DNA from: Zobellia uliginosa
Lineage (GTDB): Bacteria > Bacteroidota > Bacteroidia > Flavobacteriales > Flavobacteriaceae
DNA length: 64,000 bases
Direction: 5' to 3'
Assembly: GCF_018860745.1 (NCBI RefSeq)
Contig: NZ_JAHKPY010000014.1
Location: forward strand, 434,001-498,000
Shown: positions 44,641 through 54,483 of the stretch, piece by piece
How the letters are laid out: each line of letters begins with the position of its first letter
Position numbering within the stretch: the stretch's first letter is position 1
Notes under the pieces: model-generated
Seen by the model: only the letters and a program-made list of their open reading frames with translations
What the model was told of the DNA's origin: nothing
Databases searched by the model: none
Program-made: the position numbers and the translations under genes

Positions 44641-45693
44641 ATGAGTAACACATATAATTCAGAAACAGCAAAACTCTCTCAAATAATGATAGTGGAGATG
44701 TTTAAAGTGCAACCTGGTGAAACCGTTGCTATAACGGGAGATAATGGTTCAAATAGAGATTTAGCCGATGCTTTGGCGGCAGAGACGAAAGCTGCAGGAG
44801 GTAAATCATTAATTTTATGGACCCCAAAAGCAGAACAAGACGGAGAAGCCGGTATGAAAGATTGGCCATCAGAAGTCTTAACAGCTGCTTTGAGTCATGT
44901 TGATGTTTGGATTGAATTAAATTCTAAAGTCTTTCTCTATTCAACCATTTGGGAAAAAGCATTTGAGAACAACAAGAAATTGAGATATTTAATTATTGGC
45001 GAAAGTTCTATTCCTTCTTTAATACGTACGTTTGTAGGTTTTGAGATTGATATTTTAGAAGAGTTTTTGAATAAAATTAAAGTAATGACTATGAAAGCAA
45101 AAGTCATTACCATAACCAGTGCCAATGGCACAAAACTTACTTATGAAACGGATTCTGATTATTCGTTCGATATTGATAGTGGGGATTATTCGAAACCCAT
45201 ATTTGGTACTGCGCCGGGTTATGTCAACGTTGTTCCAAAAACAGATAGCATGAATGGCAATATTGTTTTTGATATGATACAGCATGCAGATGTGTATAAC
45301 ACAGACAATCATTTAGAATTTATAATGAAAGACGGAAGGATTGCTGATGTAAAAGGTGGGTCTGAAGCTGAAAAATACAAGACCTATTTAGCTTCTTTCG
45401 ATGATCCAAATATGTATAAGATTTCTCATAATATGTTTGGCTTTGGTCCAAATATTAGAAAATTATGTGGAGAAATTGTAGAAGATGAACGTATTTGGGG
45501 GGGCGTAGATTTTGGTTTCGGTCATACGAGTCCAATGGATATGCCACCTCTTGGCCAGCCGGCTAAATCTCATTTTGATGGTGTTGTCGGAAAAGTAAGT
45601 ATCTTTTTAGACGCTATTCAAATCGTGGATGACGGTGTCGTTTGCCATCCTGAATTAAAGCCATTAGCAGAAAAATTACTAAACAACTCGTAA
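44641..45693 (+). CDS. M29-peptidase-like / dihydroxypyridine-dioxygenase-like metalloenzyme
   Basis: 350 residues from ATG 44641. The C-terminal region reads MFGFGPNIRKLCGEIVEDER, GVDFGFGHTS and SHFDGVVGKVSIFLD, the layout of metal ligands in thermophilic (M29) aminopeptidases and in the related 2,5-dihydroxypyridine 5,6-dioxygenases. Whether it cleaves peptide bonds or oxidises a ring cannot be told. It overlaps the first NCS1 permease by one base, so the two are co-translated. A start at 44578 would overlap the receptor gene. Confidence 0.65.
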   Translation: MSNTYNSETAKLSQIMIVEMFKVQPGETVAITGDNGSNRDLADALAAETKAAGGKSLILWTPKAEQDGEAGMKDWPSEVLTAALSHVDVWIELNSKVFLYSTIWEKAFENNKKLRYLIIGESSIPSLIRTFVGFEIDILEEFLNKIKVMTMKAKVITITSANGTKLTYETDSDYSFDIDSGDYSKPIFGTAPGYVNVVPKTDSMNGNIVFDMIQHADVYNTDNHLEFIMKDGRIADVKGGSEAEKYKTYLASFDDPNMYKISHNMFGFGPNIRKLCGEIVEDERIWGGVDFGFGHTSPMDMPPLGQPAKSHFDGVVGKVSIFLDAIQIVDDGVVCHPELKPLAEKLLNNS

Positions 45694-46961
45694 TGTCAAA
45701 TGCAGCAGAAGTAGGTGTTGATGATTATTCAAAAACAAAAGTACCTCAAGATAAAACTGTCCATGGTATTCATATAGCTTCTATAATTGTGGGTATAGGT
45801 GTAACCTTACCCACTTTTTTTTTAGGGGCAGAAGTAGCACAATCCATCGGGCTCTCAAATGCCTTTTGGGTTTTTCTAGGGGTAAACATTGTCTTAAGTG
45901 TGCTTTGTGGCATTACGGCTATTATAGGCAATAGAACAAGATTGTCAACCTATATGCTTTTGCATTTTTCCTTCGGAAAAAAAGGAACCTTGCTCATAAA
46001 TTTTTTAATAGGAATAACTCTTTTAGGATGGTATGCAGTAACGGTTGAAATATTTGGGGAAGCACTTACCGATGCTTTTAAACACCTTTTGGATATTGAT
46101 GTACCATTATATGTCAGTATTATTTCAGGAAGTATTTTAATGACACTAACTTCTATTTATGGCTTTACGGTTGTAGAACGTTTTTCGGCAATTGCAGTAC
46201 CTTTAATGATTGTTTTTCTGGTGTATGTACTTTACGTATGTACAAATGAGAATAGTATTGGGAGTCTGTTGGCTATTGAGGGTAATGGAAACATGACCAT
46301 TATACAAGCCATTTCTGCTATTGTAGGTATGACCATTTTAACACCGGTTTTGATGCCTGATTTTACTCGCTTTGCCCGTACTGATAAAGATAGTTTAATA
46401 TCTGTTTTGGCATTAGCATTTGGTTTTCCTTTGATTTTGTTGGCAGGGGCAATTCCTAGTTTGGCAACCGGTGAGATTGATATTATGAAGATAATGATAG
46501 GACTAAGTTTAACGGTACCTGCATTTGTTATTTTAATTTTTTCTACATGGACCACAAACACCTCTAATCTATATTCCACTCAACTTACCCTATCTACTGT
46601 TTTTAAGAAGCAGAAGTATGCTGTTGTAGGACTTATTGGTAGTTGCGTTGCAACTTTAGTAGCTGTAATTGGTATTGCTACTCATTTTATATCCCTATTA
46701 AACGTATTAAGTATTTTAATCCCTCCTATTTCTGCAATTTTTATAGCTGATTTTTTCTTCATTAGAAATCAAGATTATGATCTAAAAGATTTTAATAAAT
46801 TACCAGCATTTGGTATACCGGCAATTATTAGTTGGTTGGTGGCCTGCGTAGTAGCTTTTTTGGGCTCTTACGATCATATTACACTAACAGCTATTTCTTT
46901 TTTTGATTCCTTTTTAGTGGCCTTCATCTTATATCTTATCTTAAAAAAAACCTGGAAATAA
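45693..46961 (+). CDS. NCS1-family (cytosine permease-like) transporter, first copy
   Basis: 422 residues with about 12 hydrophobic segments. The N-terminus reads VGIGVTLPTFFLGAEVAQSIG, then GNRTRLSTYMLLHFSFGKKG and MTILTPVLMPDFTRFARTDKD, as in cytosine/hydantoin permeases. Sodium- or proton-coupled uptake of a nitrogenous ring compound across the inner membrane. Overlaps both neighbours by one base. A paralogue lies at 48417. Confidence 0.82.
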   Translation: MSNAAEVGVDDYSKTKVPQDKTVHGIHIASIIVGIGVTLPTFFLGAEVAQSIGLSNAFWVFLGVNIVLSVLCGITAIIGNRTRLSTYMLLHFSFGKKGTLLINFLIGITLLGWYAVTVEIFGEALTDAFKHLLDIDVPLYVSIISGSILMTLTSIYGFTVVERFSAIAVPLMIVFLVYVLYVCTNENSIGSLLAIEGNGNMTIIQAISAIVGMTILTPVLMPDFTRFARTDKDSLISVLALAFGFPLILLAGAIPSLATGEIDIMKIMIGLSLTVPAFVILIFSTWTTNTSNLYSTQLTLSTVFKKQKYAVVGLIGSCVATLVAVIGIATHFISLLNVLSILIPPISAIFIADFFFIRNQDYDLKDFNKLPAFGIPAIISWLVACVVAFLGSYDHITLTAISFFDSFLVAFILYLILKKTWK

Positions 46962-48406
46962 TGCAAATAACCAAATTAGAACCAAATGCTATTTGGCATC
47001 ATTTTGAAGCCATTAATACTATACCACGAGCTTCTACAAAAGAACAAGAAATTATTGAGTTTATGGTTGCCTTTGGGAAGTCGTTAAGCTTAGAAACTTC
47101 TGTTGATGCAATTGGGAACGTTATTATCAAGAAACCGGCCACTAAGCGAAAGCTAGATGCTAGAACCGTTGTTTTACAGGGGCATTTGGATATGGTACAT
47201 CAAAAGGAGGCGACCTCAAATTTTGATTTTGCAACTCAAGGCATAGAAATGTTCGTTGATGGAGATTGGGTAAAGGCAAAAGAAACCACATTAGGAGCGG
47301 ATAATGGGATTGGTGTTGCGGCGATTATGGCGGTTTTGTCCTCTAATGATTTGGAGCACCCTCCTATTGAGGCTTTGTTTACCATAGATGAAGAAATGGG
47401 TATGACCGGTGCCATGGCATTGACTAATGACCAGTTAAAGGGAAGTATTCTATTGAATTTGGATTCTGAAGAAGATGATATGATTACCATTGGATGTGCC
47501 GGTGGCGTTGATGTGACGATAGATGGTTCATACAAGACAGAACTTTTAAATGCAAAGAAGTATAGCTTATTTGAAATTAAGCTCAGTGGATTAACAGGGG
47601 GGCACTCTGGTGTAGAGATACATTTGAACCAAGCAAATGCTATTATTGTATTAGCCGAGTGTTTAGATGATTTGATATCTAAAACAGATTGTAGATTACA
47701 TAGCGTGAATGTGGGTACATTAACCAATGTAATACCTAGAAATGGCTGGGCAATAGTGGCAGTTGCAAAGGATAAAAGCGATTTGTTTTCACAAGCGTTT
47801 ATAGGTATCGCCGAGAAGCTTAAGAAAAAATATCATGCTACGGATGGAGATTTAAAGCTAGCATTTTCAAAAACAGAAACCACAACAGCGGTTTTAGATG
47901 TACAAACACAGAATCAATTAGTAAAAGCTATTTTGCTCACCCCAAACGGGGTGTATTCAATGACCGAAGGTATTGCGGACTTGGTGCAGACTTCTAATAA
48001 CATTGCTATACTCCATATTGGCGAAGGTCGTTTTCATGCGGCATGTCACACCCGTAGTTCTGTAGATAGTGAACGGGATGAGTTGGCGGGAAAAATAAAA
48101 GATTGTTTTTCATTTGCAGAGGTCATAGAAGTTGGCCCTTACCCAGGTTGGGAACCTAGACCCAATAGTGAACTTTTAAGTCTTACTAAGAAGTGTTATG
48201 AAAAGTTGAATGGTGAGACGCCAATTGTTAAATCAATACATGCCGGTCTGGAATGTGGCATTTTATCAGGGACTTTTCCAGCTATGCAGATGGTTTCTTT
48301 TGGTCCTAATATTTTAGGAGCTCATTCACCTGAAGAACGGTTACAGATAAGTTCCACTCAAAAATTCTGGAAACTCTTGGTCAAATTACTTAAAGAATTG
48401 GAATAA
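46961..48406 (+). CDS. pepD: aminoacyl-histidine dipeptidase (PepD, M20 family)
   Basis: 481 residues. Zinc dipeptidase of the Xaa-His (carnosinase-like) group. VVLQGHLDMVHQKEA has the first His and Asp, TTLGADNGIGVAAIMA the bridging Asp, FTIDEEMGMTGAMAL the catalytic Glu pair and HAGLECGIL the last His, all intact. Length is usual for PepD. It sits between two NCS1 permeases, a setting in which a peptide-like conjugate may be the substrate. Confidence 0.9.
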   Translation: MQITKLEPNAIWHHFEAINTIPRASTKEQEIIEFMVAFGKSLSLETSVDAIGNVIIKKPATKRKLDARTVVLQGHLDMVHQKEATSNFDFATQGIEMFVDGDWVKAKETTLGADNGIGVAAIMAVLSSNDLEHPPIEALFTIDEEMGMTGAMALTNDQLKGSILLNLDSEEDDMITIGCAGGVDVTIDGSYKTELLNAKKYSLFEIKLSGLTGGHSGVEIHLNQANAIIVLAECLDDLISKTDCRLHSVNVGTLTNVIPRNGWAIVAVAKDKSDLFSQAFIGIAEKLKKKYHATDGDLKLAFSKTETTTAVLDVQTQNQLVKAILLTPNGVYSMTEGIADLVQTSNNIAILHIGEGRFHAACHTRSSVDSERDELAGKIKDCFSFAEVIEVGPYPGWEPRPNSELLSLTKKCYEKLNGETPIVKSIHAGLECGILSGTFPAMQMVSFGPNILGAHSPEERLQISSTQKFWKLLVKLLKELE

Positions 48407-48416
48407 CCCATAAACG

Positions 48417-49682
48417 ATGGCCGAGAATAATCAATATACAAACACTAAAGTACAATCTAAAGATTTTACTTCTGGTTGGCTTATTGCATTGCTCATTGCT
48501 GGCACAGGGTTAACGCTCCCTATCCTTTATTTGGGGTCTGAAGTTGCGTTGGGTATTGGGCTTAAAGGTGCTTTATGGGCTTTTGGTATAAGTACAGCCG
48601 TATTAACGGTAATGTGTCTGGCTACTACTAGAATTGGTAATCGTTCTCGTCTTTCTACCTATATGATACTTCATTTTAGCTTCGGTAGGCAAGGGGCCAA
48701 GATTATGAACACCATTTTTGGTATCACTCTTTTGGGCTGGTTTTCCGTAGCCTTGGAGTTATTGGCTATAGCGGTCGCAGACACTGCATTCGCTACGTTT
48801 TCTATAGTACTGCCACAGTGGATTATAATCTTGGTAATGGGGATGTTAATCACCGCAACCACTTTTCGCGGTATACGAAGTTTGGAACGATTGGCAAATA
48901 TGGCTGTACCTGTTCTTACATTGTTTTTAATTTATGTTATTTATGTTTCGTTCGATCAAGCCATGTCTTTTCAGGAGGTGTTAGATTTTGTACCGGAAAA
49001 TTCTACCATGACTTTGTTCGAAGCTACGTCAATACTGGTTGGTTCCTCTATTCTTTTCCCTGTATTAATGGCAGATTTTTCTAGGTTTATATACAATGAC
49101 AGGCAAAGTATGATTGCCGTGCTGGGCATTACTATTGGTTTTCCTGTGGCATTAATTTTAAGTGCCATTCCATCTATACAAACGGGACAAGTAGATATTA
49201 TAAAGGTAATGCAGGAATTTGACCTTGTATTGCCTGCATTTGTTTTATTGTTGGTTTCTACGTGGGTGGGCAACGCATGTAATCTCTATTCTACGGCACT
49301 CACTTTCTCTACGGTAAAAACAGGTTGGTCTTTTCAGAAAACGACCTTGTTATCAAGTGTTTTTGGTATTCTTTTTGCGCTGCTCGGTTTTTCAAATTAT
49401 CTGTTCAATTTTCTTAGTTTTCTGGGTATTTTGGCGCCTTCCATTTCTGCTATTTATATCATCCATTTTTATTGGGTAAAAAGACAACACTACGTATTGA
49501 ACGAAATTGCGGAATGGGAGCCAAAGGCATTGATCAGTTGGGTTATTAGCTCGGGTATAACCGTGTTTACCTATTTAGACGTTTTTCAATTAACGCACGC
49601 CTACTTTGTTGATTCGTTTCTGATGGGTGGATTGACTTATATCCTCTTAAAGTGGAAAGAAATTAGAGAAGCAAAACAATAA
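48417..49682 (+). CDS. NCS1-family (cytosine permease-like) transporter, second copy
   Basis: 421 residues, same layout as the first copy: IAGTGLTLPILYLGSEVALG, GNRSRLSTYMILHFSFGRQG, SSILFPVLMADFSRFI. The two are clearly paralogous but diverged throughout, so they probably differ in substrate. It starts 10 bases after pepD and ends the unit; no terminator is obvious after it. Confidence 0.82.
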   Translation: MAENNQYTNTKVQSKDFTSGWLIALLIAGTGLTLPILYLGSEVALGIGLKGALWAFGISTAVLTVMCLATTRIGNRSRLSTYMILHFSFGRQGAKIMNTIFGITLLGWFSVALELLAIAVADTAFATFSIVLPQWIIILVMGMLITATTFRGIRSLERLANMAVPVLTLFLIYVIYVSFDQAMSFQEVLDFVPENSTMTLFEATSILVGSSILFPVLMADFSRFIYNDRQSMIAVLGITIGFPVALILSAIPSIQTGQVDIIKVMQEFDLVLPAFVLLLVSTWVGNACNLYSTALTFSTVKTGWSFQKTTLLSSVFGILFALLGFSNYLFNFLSFLGILAPSISAIYIIHFYWVKRQHYVLNEIAEWEPKALISWVISSGITVFTYLDVFQLTHAYFVDSFLMGGLTYILLKWKEIREAKQ

Positions 49683-50203
49683 AACCGTCTGTTAATACTT
49701 GAAAAGCTAGGGTTAATTGTATTCATCCTCAACGTAGCAACACCTTCGTTAATTTCTTAATAAAATGTTAATTATAGAATCTCTGATTTTGTGGGCTATT
49801 TTATGTCTCATATTAGATTACTGACTTCTTATTTTAACTATTCCTACATTTTCATGTATTTTATTGATGAATATGCACTGATGTATTTAAACTGTTATAA
49901 ATAACTCTTCAAATCACTTCAATATCTGAAAAAGATGTACTTATTTTAAATCTTATAAGCACACCTACTTATGTTACGTTAAGAAAAAAGTATCAACCCT
50001 GTGAGGGCTTAATATGGATTTTCTAGATTGATTTCCCCCATGTTTTTATTTGAACTCATTACGTATTCATTTTTTGCCGAAGTCTATTCAAGTGCAAAAC
50101 GATATGATTGGGCTTTAGTTGGGGCCAATATATTATCACGAGTTAGACGACAATTATTGTAGGTGATAGTGCAAACTATTTATTTTTTCAACTTGAAAAA
50201 TTT
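49683..50203. other. 521-base gap before the sugar-phosphate transferase
   Basis: AT-rich, no gene seen. ACCTACTTATG at 49963-49973 is complementary to 11 bases of the loop of the small-RNA core, possibly by chance. No TAnnTTTG element with a matching -33 box is evident. Confidence 0.4.
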
Positions 50204-51556
50204 ATGCTTATGAAAAAGTCTTTATTAGTTATTCCGTTTTCAGTTCTAGTGCATCTTATTATTATAAATAGCACTCTTTATTTCCTGACTCCCGATGTAT
50301 ATATGGTGGAGAATAATGTGCTCTACTATAACCTATCATGGTTGATTATTACGTTTAGCCTTAACTATTATCCTACTGAAAGAAGAGAGCGGTTTGAAAC
50401 TAATCTTGCGCGCTACTTTAAGTTATTGGGTCTTTTTGGATTATCTTATTTTGCCTTGTACGGTTTTAAAAGTAACGGGATATATCCTTTTGAGTACCGA
50501 GCTTCGGTATTTCTTATTATTTGTTTTTTCTTGACTGCTTATAGATCGTTTTTCTATTGGATGCGGACAAAATATAGATTGTACGGAGGTAACTTTAGAA
50601 ATGTAGTAGTTGTCGGAAGGGATAAGAATTTAAAAAAAATCAGAAAGGTTTTTGATCAGCCAGAACTAGGTTACAGGTATAAGGGGTTTTTTGATGACAA
50701 ATCTTCTGTGAGCCCAACTTATTTGGGTAAGATGAATGATTCTTTTAAATACATCCTTGAAAATGATATTGACTACATCTATTGTATTGCTTCAAAATTA
50801 TCAAAAAAAGAACTGGAGTATTTGGTAACCTTTGCGGACAATAATCTGAAAAAATTGATGATTATTCCGGATAACAAAGAAATTTTTACTCGGTCAATGT
50901 CCATTGAACTTTATGATACGATACCTGTGCTGGCCATGAGAAAATCCCCTCTTGAGTTGACCTATGCTCCTATAATCAAAAGAGCTTTTGATATTCTTTT
51001 TTCATCACTTGTAATTATTACCGTATTATCATGGCTTACTCCAATATTATACGTTTTAATGAAATCGGAATCTAAAGGGCCGTTGTTTTTCAAGCAGAAA
51101 AGAAACGGAGTAAATAGAAAAACTTTTTGGTGTTACAAATTTAGATCTATGACCGTAAATAAAGAAGCTAATACGGCTATGGCGACTAAAAATGATATGC
51201 GGGTAACTCGTATTGGCAAAATACTTCGCAAAACCAGTATTGATGAGCTGCCGCAATTTATTAATGTTTTTCTTGGGGAGATGAGTGTTGTTGGTCCAAG
51301 GCCGCATATGGAGTCGTGTACTGAAAGATACGAGACCTCTATAGATAAATATTTAGTGCGCCATTTTATAAAACCTGGAGTAACTGGCTTGGCTCAGGTA
51401 AGAGGATATAGAGGTGAAGTAGTCAAAAAAGCAGATATCGTAAACCGAGTTCGGTTGGATATATTTTATACGGAAAGTTGGTCTTTGGGACTTGATCTAA
51501 GTATTATTTTCTCTACTGTTGTCAATGCGGTAAGAGGAGAGGAAAAAGCGTATTAA
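50204..51556 (+). CDS. polyprenyl-phosphate sugar phosphotransferase (WcaJ/CpsE type)
   Basis: 450 residues. The N-terminal half has four or five membrane segments and a CoA-binding-like domain (RNVVVVGRDKNLKKIRKVF). The C-terminal half is the bacterial sugar transferase domain: GPLFFKQKRNGVNRKTFWCYKFRSM, RIGKILRKTSIDELPQF, VVGPRPHME and FIKPGVTGLAQVRGYRG. Starts exopolysaccharide repeat assembly by loading a sugar phosphate on undecaprenyl phosphate. No other polysaccharide gene is adjacent. A second ATG is at 50210. Confidence 0.88.
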   Translation: MLMKKSLLVIPFSVLVHLIIINSTLYFLTPDVYMVENNVLYYNLSWLIITFSLNYYPTERRERFETNLARYFKLLGLFGLSYFALYGFKSNGIYPFEYRASVFLIICFFLTAYRSFFYWMRTKYRLYGGNFRNVVVVGRDKNLKKIRKVFDQPELGYRYKGFFDDKSSVSPTYLGKMNDSFKYILENDIDYIYCIASKLSKKELEYLVTFADNNLKKLMIIPDNKEIFTRSMSIELYDTIPVLAMRKSPLELTYAPIIKRAFDILFSSLVIITVLSWLTPILYVLMKSESKGPLFFKQKRNGVNRKTFWCYKFRSMTVNKEANTAMATKNDMRVTRIGKILRKTSIDELPQFINVFLGEMSVVGPRPHMESCTERYETSIDKYLVRHFIKPGVTGLAQVRGYRGEVVKKADIVNRVRLDIFYTESWSLGLDLSIIFSTVVNAVRGEEKAY

Positions 51557-51615
51557 ATAATTATAAGAAAGGCTTATAGCACCGCAAGTTTATTGGTGTT
51601 AGTTGTTCATCATTA

Positions 51616-51632
51616 ATTTTCACTGTGAAAAT
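51616..51632. promoter_or_regulatory. Fur-family-type palindromic operator
   Basis: ATTTTCACTGTGAAAAT is a perfect palindrome, 8-1-8. Fur, Zur and PerR sites typically have a 7-1-7 layout, as here. It covers the -33 position and spacer of the promoter whose -7 element TATCTTTG is at 51640-51647, so a bound repressor would block transcription of the following metal-uptake genes. Confidence 0.6.
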
Positions 51633-51639
51633 AGTTTTA

Positions 51640-51647
51640 TATCTTTG
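51640..51647 (+). promoter_or_regulatory. -7 element of the putative metal-uptake operon
   Basis: TATCTTTG fits TAnnTTTG and has TTTT at the -33 position (51617-51620), inside the palindrome. A small 5-bp hairpin (CTCTC...GAGAG, 51665-51681) lies in the leader. Confidence 0.6.
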
Positions 51648-51694
51648 CCCTTTACAAAAAACGGCTCTCATTGTAAGAGAGTAGTGAAATTTCA

Positions 51695-52027
51695 ATGAAA
51701 ACAAGGAAACAAATAGGGCAGGATATTGTCGCATTATTGCTCATGTCAGCATTAATGTTGCCTATGCTCGTGCAGTTTTCCCATGTCTTTGACCAACATG
51801 AACATGAAGTTTGTCATGAGTTGACCACACATATTCATGAGGATTTGCCCGATTGTCAAATCTGCCATTTTCATTTAGCATCTTTTGACTATAAAGTTCC
51901 GGAATATCTTGATTTTGTAGTTTCTTCTATACCTAAAAGAGTAGAAAATCAGTTTTCTTCATTACTATTCCATTCCTTCAAAATAACCAATACCCAATTA
52001 AGGGCACCACCATATTTTCTTAGTTAA
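51695..52027 (+). CDS. small His/Cys-rich protein, possibly metal-binding
   Basis: 110 residues. An N-terminal hydrophobic segment (IVALLLMSALMLPMLVQFSHVF) is a signal or anchor. The following stretch is packed with ligands: HVFDQHEHEVCHELTTHIHE then CQICHFHL, at least eight His and three Cys within 35 residues. It begins the unit with the TonB receptor 38 bases downstream. A periplasmic metal chaperone or buffer for zinc or a similar metal is likely; family not recognised. Confidence 0.65.
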   Translation: MKTRKQIGQDIVALLLMSALMLPMLVQFSHVFDQHEHEVCHELTTHIHEDLPDCQICHFHLASFDYKVPEYLDFVVSSIPKRVENQFSSLLFHSFKITNTQLRAPPYFLS

Positions 52028-52065
52028 AATACACGGATTCCGTTTTATTTAATTTAAGAATTTAT

Positions 52066-54465
52066 ATGCTCTTATACGCTATATCTATGCTGCTATTTGG
52101 CAGCATATCTCCTATTTCCCAAGATTGTGACAATACTCTTTCAGGAACAGTAATAGATTTACACGATAGTTCTCTATTATCCGGTGCCTTACTTATTGTT
52201 GCAGGAACTGAACAAGCCGTTCAGACAGATGTAGATGGAAAATTTATAATAACAGGGCTTTGTGATGGCACGTATTCCATTCAAGTTTCGCATCCTTATT
52301 GTACCACACAAGGTTATACGGTAAAGGTGTCTGGAAATACTTCAAAAACCTTTCGCTTAGAGCATCATTTAGAAGAACTTAATGAAGTGACTATTAGAGG
52401 GAAAGCCTACCAAAATGAGGCGAAAACCATAGCTAAGACTAAGATATCCACCAGCGAGTTAGAAGATTTTAGTAACGGTTCTTTAGGGGATGCACTTAAC
52501 AGCTTAAGTGGGGTTTCTTCTTTAAACACAGGTAGTACAGTTGTTAAACCTATGGTTAATGGCCTGCACAGTAGTCGTGTAGTAATTATTAATAACGGGG
52601 TCCGGATGGAAGATCAAGAATGGGGGGCGGAACATGCACCGAATATTGATGTAAATTCCATAGCAAATCTAACTTTGATAAAAGGAGCGGGAGCTTTGCA
52701 ATATAGTGGTGATGCCATAGGTGGAATCATAGTTGCAGATGCATTAAAAGTCCCGGTAAAGGATAGTTTGTACGGTAAAACACTCATGAATTTAGCTTCC
52801 AATGGCAGGGGTTCTTCGGTAACATCACAATTAACCAAAAGCTTTCAAAATGGATGGTATGCTACTGCACAAGGAACAGTAAAACGCTATGGCGATTTTG
52901 AAACGCCAGATTATGTTTTGAGCAATACGGGCGTTTTTGAGCGAAGTGCTTCTTTGCACTTTGGGGTGAACCGTTTTAAATATGGATTGGAGGGATATTA
53001 TTCATTCTTTAAAAATGAAATAGGAATACTCCGAGCATCTCATGTTGGTGGAGCTTCGGACCAGTTAGCGGCAATAAATAGTGATGTTCCGTCTGTAATT
53101 GAGGATTTTACCTATGATATTGGGGAACCTAGGCAAGATGTTACACATCATTTGGCTCGTCTTAAAATGTTTTCGCGTTTCGATGGTCTTGGAAAGCTAA
53201 GTTTGCAGTATGATTTTCAGCGGAACAATCGCTTGGAATATGACATTCGTGTAGGTGACGATGCAGATAAAGCTTCTATAGATTTAGAACTGGACACGCA
53301 TACGGTTTTACTTGATTTAGATAGCGACCTCTCTGATAAAATTAATTTGAAGACCGGGCTAATGGCACGATACCAAACTAATTTTGCCGATCCTAATACA
53401 GGTATTCGAAGGTTAATACCAGATTATGATATGTATAATTTGGGTGCTTACGCCGTTGCAGATTACGACTTGAACGAAAATTTTCTTCTTGAGTTTGGAG
53501 CACGTTTTGACTATACGTATATAGATGCATTTAAGTTCTATCGTACATCAACTTGGGAGGATCGTAATTATGATCAACTATATGCAGATATTGTAATAGA
53601 GGAAACGGGAAATCAGATTTTAACGAATCCACAATTAAATTTTTATAACACATCCGCTACCGCAGGGGCAACATATTCATTTAATGATGAGTATAAGCTT
53701 TTCTTCAATTACTCGCTGGCATCTAGGGCACCGAACCCTTCAGAACTGTTTAGTGAAGGTTTGCACCATTCAGCTTCACGAATAGAGATGGGAGACCTTG
53801 GTTTTAAATCAGAAGTTGCTCATAAAGTTGCTGTAACATTGGAGCGTAAAAACCCGGTTTTTAGTTTTTCTGTCAATCCGTTTATCAATAGCATCAATGA
53901 TTTTATGGTCATTGAACCCACATCAATCGAGCAGACCATACGAGGTAATTTTCAAGTTTGGGAGTACCGCCAGACCAATGCGCTGTTGTTAGGTTTTGAT
54001 TTGGATGCCTCTTATGCGCTCACCAACAACTTCCGTTTAGACCACCAGTTTTCTTTCGTTAAGGGGTATGATCAAAGTCAAAACGAACCCTTAATAAGTA
54101 TGCCGCCTGTCAATACAAAAAACAGTTTGGCATATCAAAACCCGAAGATCAATAACTTACGATTGGCGTTGCAGAGCGAATTTGTATTTCGACAGAACGA
54201 GTATCCAGATAATAATTTTGAGGTGTATATACCGGAAACGGAAACTTATGAAATAGTAGATGTAAGCACGCCGCCAGGGGCATATCACCTTTTAAATTTT
54301 AGTTCTAGTATTGATTTTAATATTACCCAAAAATCGCAATTAACAGTAGGTTTTAAAGTCACGAACTTACTTAACAATTCATATCGAAATTACCTGAATC
54401 GTTTGCGCTACTATGCAGACGAGTTGGGTAGAAACTATTTGTTAAACCTTAAATTCAATTATTAA
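52066..54465 (+). CDS. TonB-dependent receptor, putative metal receptor
   Basis: 799 residues. Signal (MLLYAISMLLFGSISPIS), carboxypeptidase-like domain (LSGTVIDLHDSSLLSGALL), plug with VNGLHSSRVVIINNGVRMED and GAEHAPNIDVNSIANLTLIK, and barrel. The EHAPNID segment with a histidine in the plug recalls zinc receptors such as ZnuD rather than siderophore receptors. The flanking His-rich protein, lipoprotein and Fur-type operator agree with metal uptake. Metal identity is inference. Confidence 0.82.
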   Translation: MLLYAISMLLFGSISPISQDCDNTLSGTVIDLHDSSLLSGALLIVAGTEQAVQTDVDGKFIITGLCDGTYSIQVSHPYCTTQGYTVKVSGNTSKTFRLEHHLEELNEVTIRGKAYQNEAKTIAKTKISTSELEDFSNGSLGDALNSLSGVSSLNTGSTVVKPMVNGLHSSRVVIINNGVRMEDQEWGAEHAPNIDVNSIANLTLIKGAGALQYSGDAIGGIIVADALKVPVKDSLYGKTLMNLASNGRGSSVTSQLTKSFQNGWYATAQGTVKRYGDFETPDYVLSNTGVFERSASLHFGVNRFKYGLEGYYSFFKNEIGILRASHVGGASDQLAAINSDVPSVIEDFTYDIGEPRQDVTHHLARLKMFSRFDGLGKLSLQYDFQRNNRLEYDIRVGDDADKASIDLELDTHTVLLDLDSDLSDKINLKTGLMARYQTNFADPNTGIRRLIPDYDMYNLGAYAVADYDLNENFLLEFGARFDYTYIDAFKFYRTSTWEDRNYDQLYADIVIEETGNQILTNPQLNFYNTSATAGATYSFNDEYKLFFNYSLASRAPNPSELFSEGLHHSASRIEMGDLGFKSEVAHKVAVTLERKNPVFSFSVNPFINSINDFMVIEPTSIEQTIRGNFQVWEYRQTNALLLGFDLDASYALTNNFRLDHQFSFVKGYDQSQNEPLISMPPVNTKNSLAYQNPKINNLRLALQSEFVFRQNEYPDNNFEVYIPETETYEIVDVSTPPGAYHLLNFSSSIDFNITQKSQLTVGFKVTNLLNNSYRNYLNRLRYYADELGRNYLLNLKFNY

Positions 54466-54483
54466 TTAGTAAACTCCAAAAAA

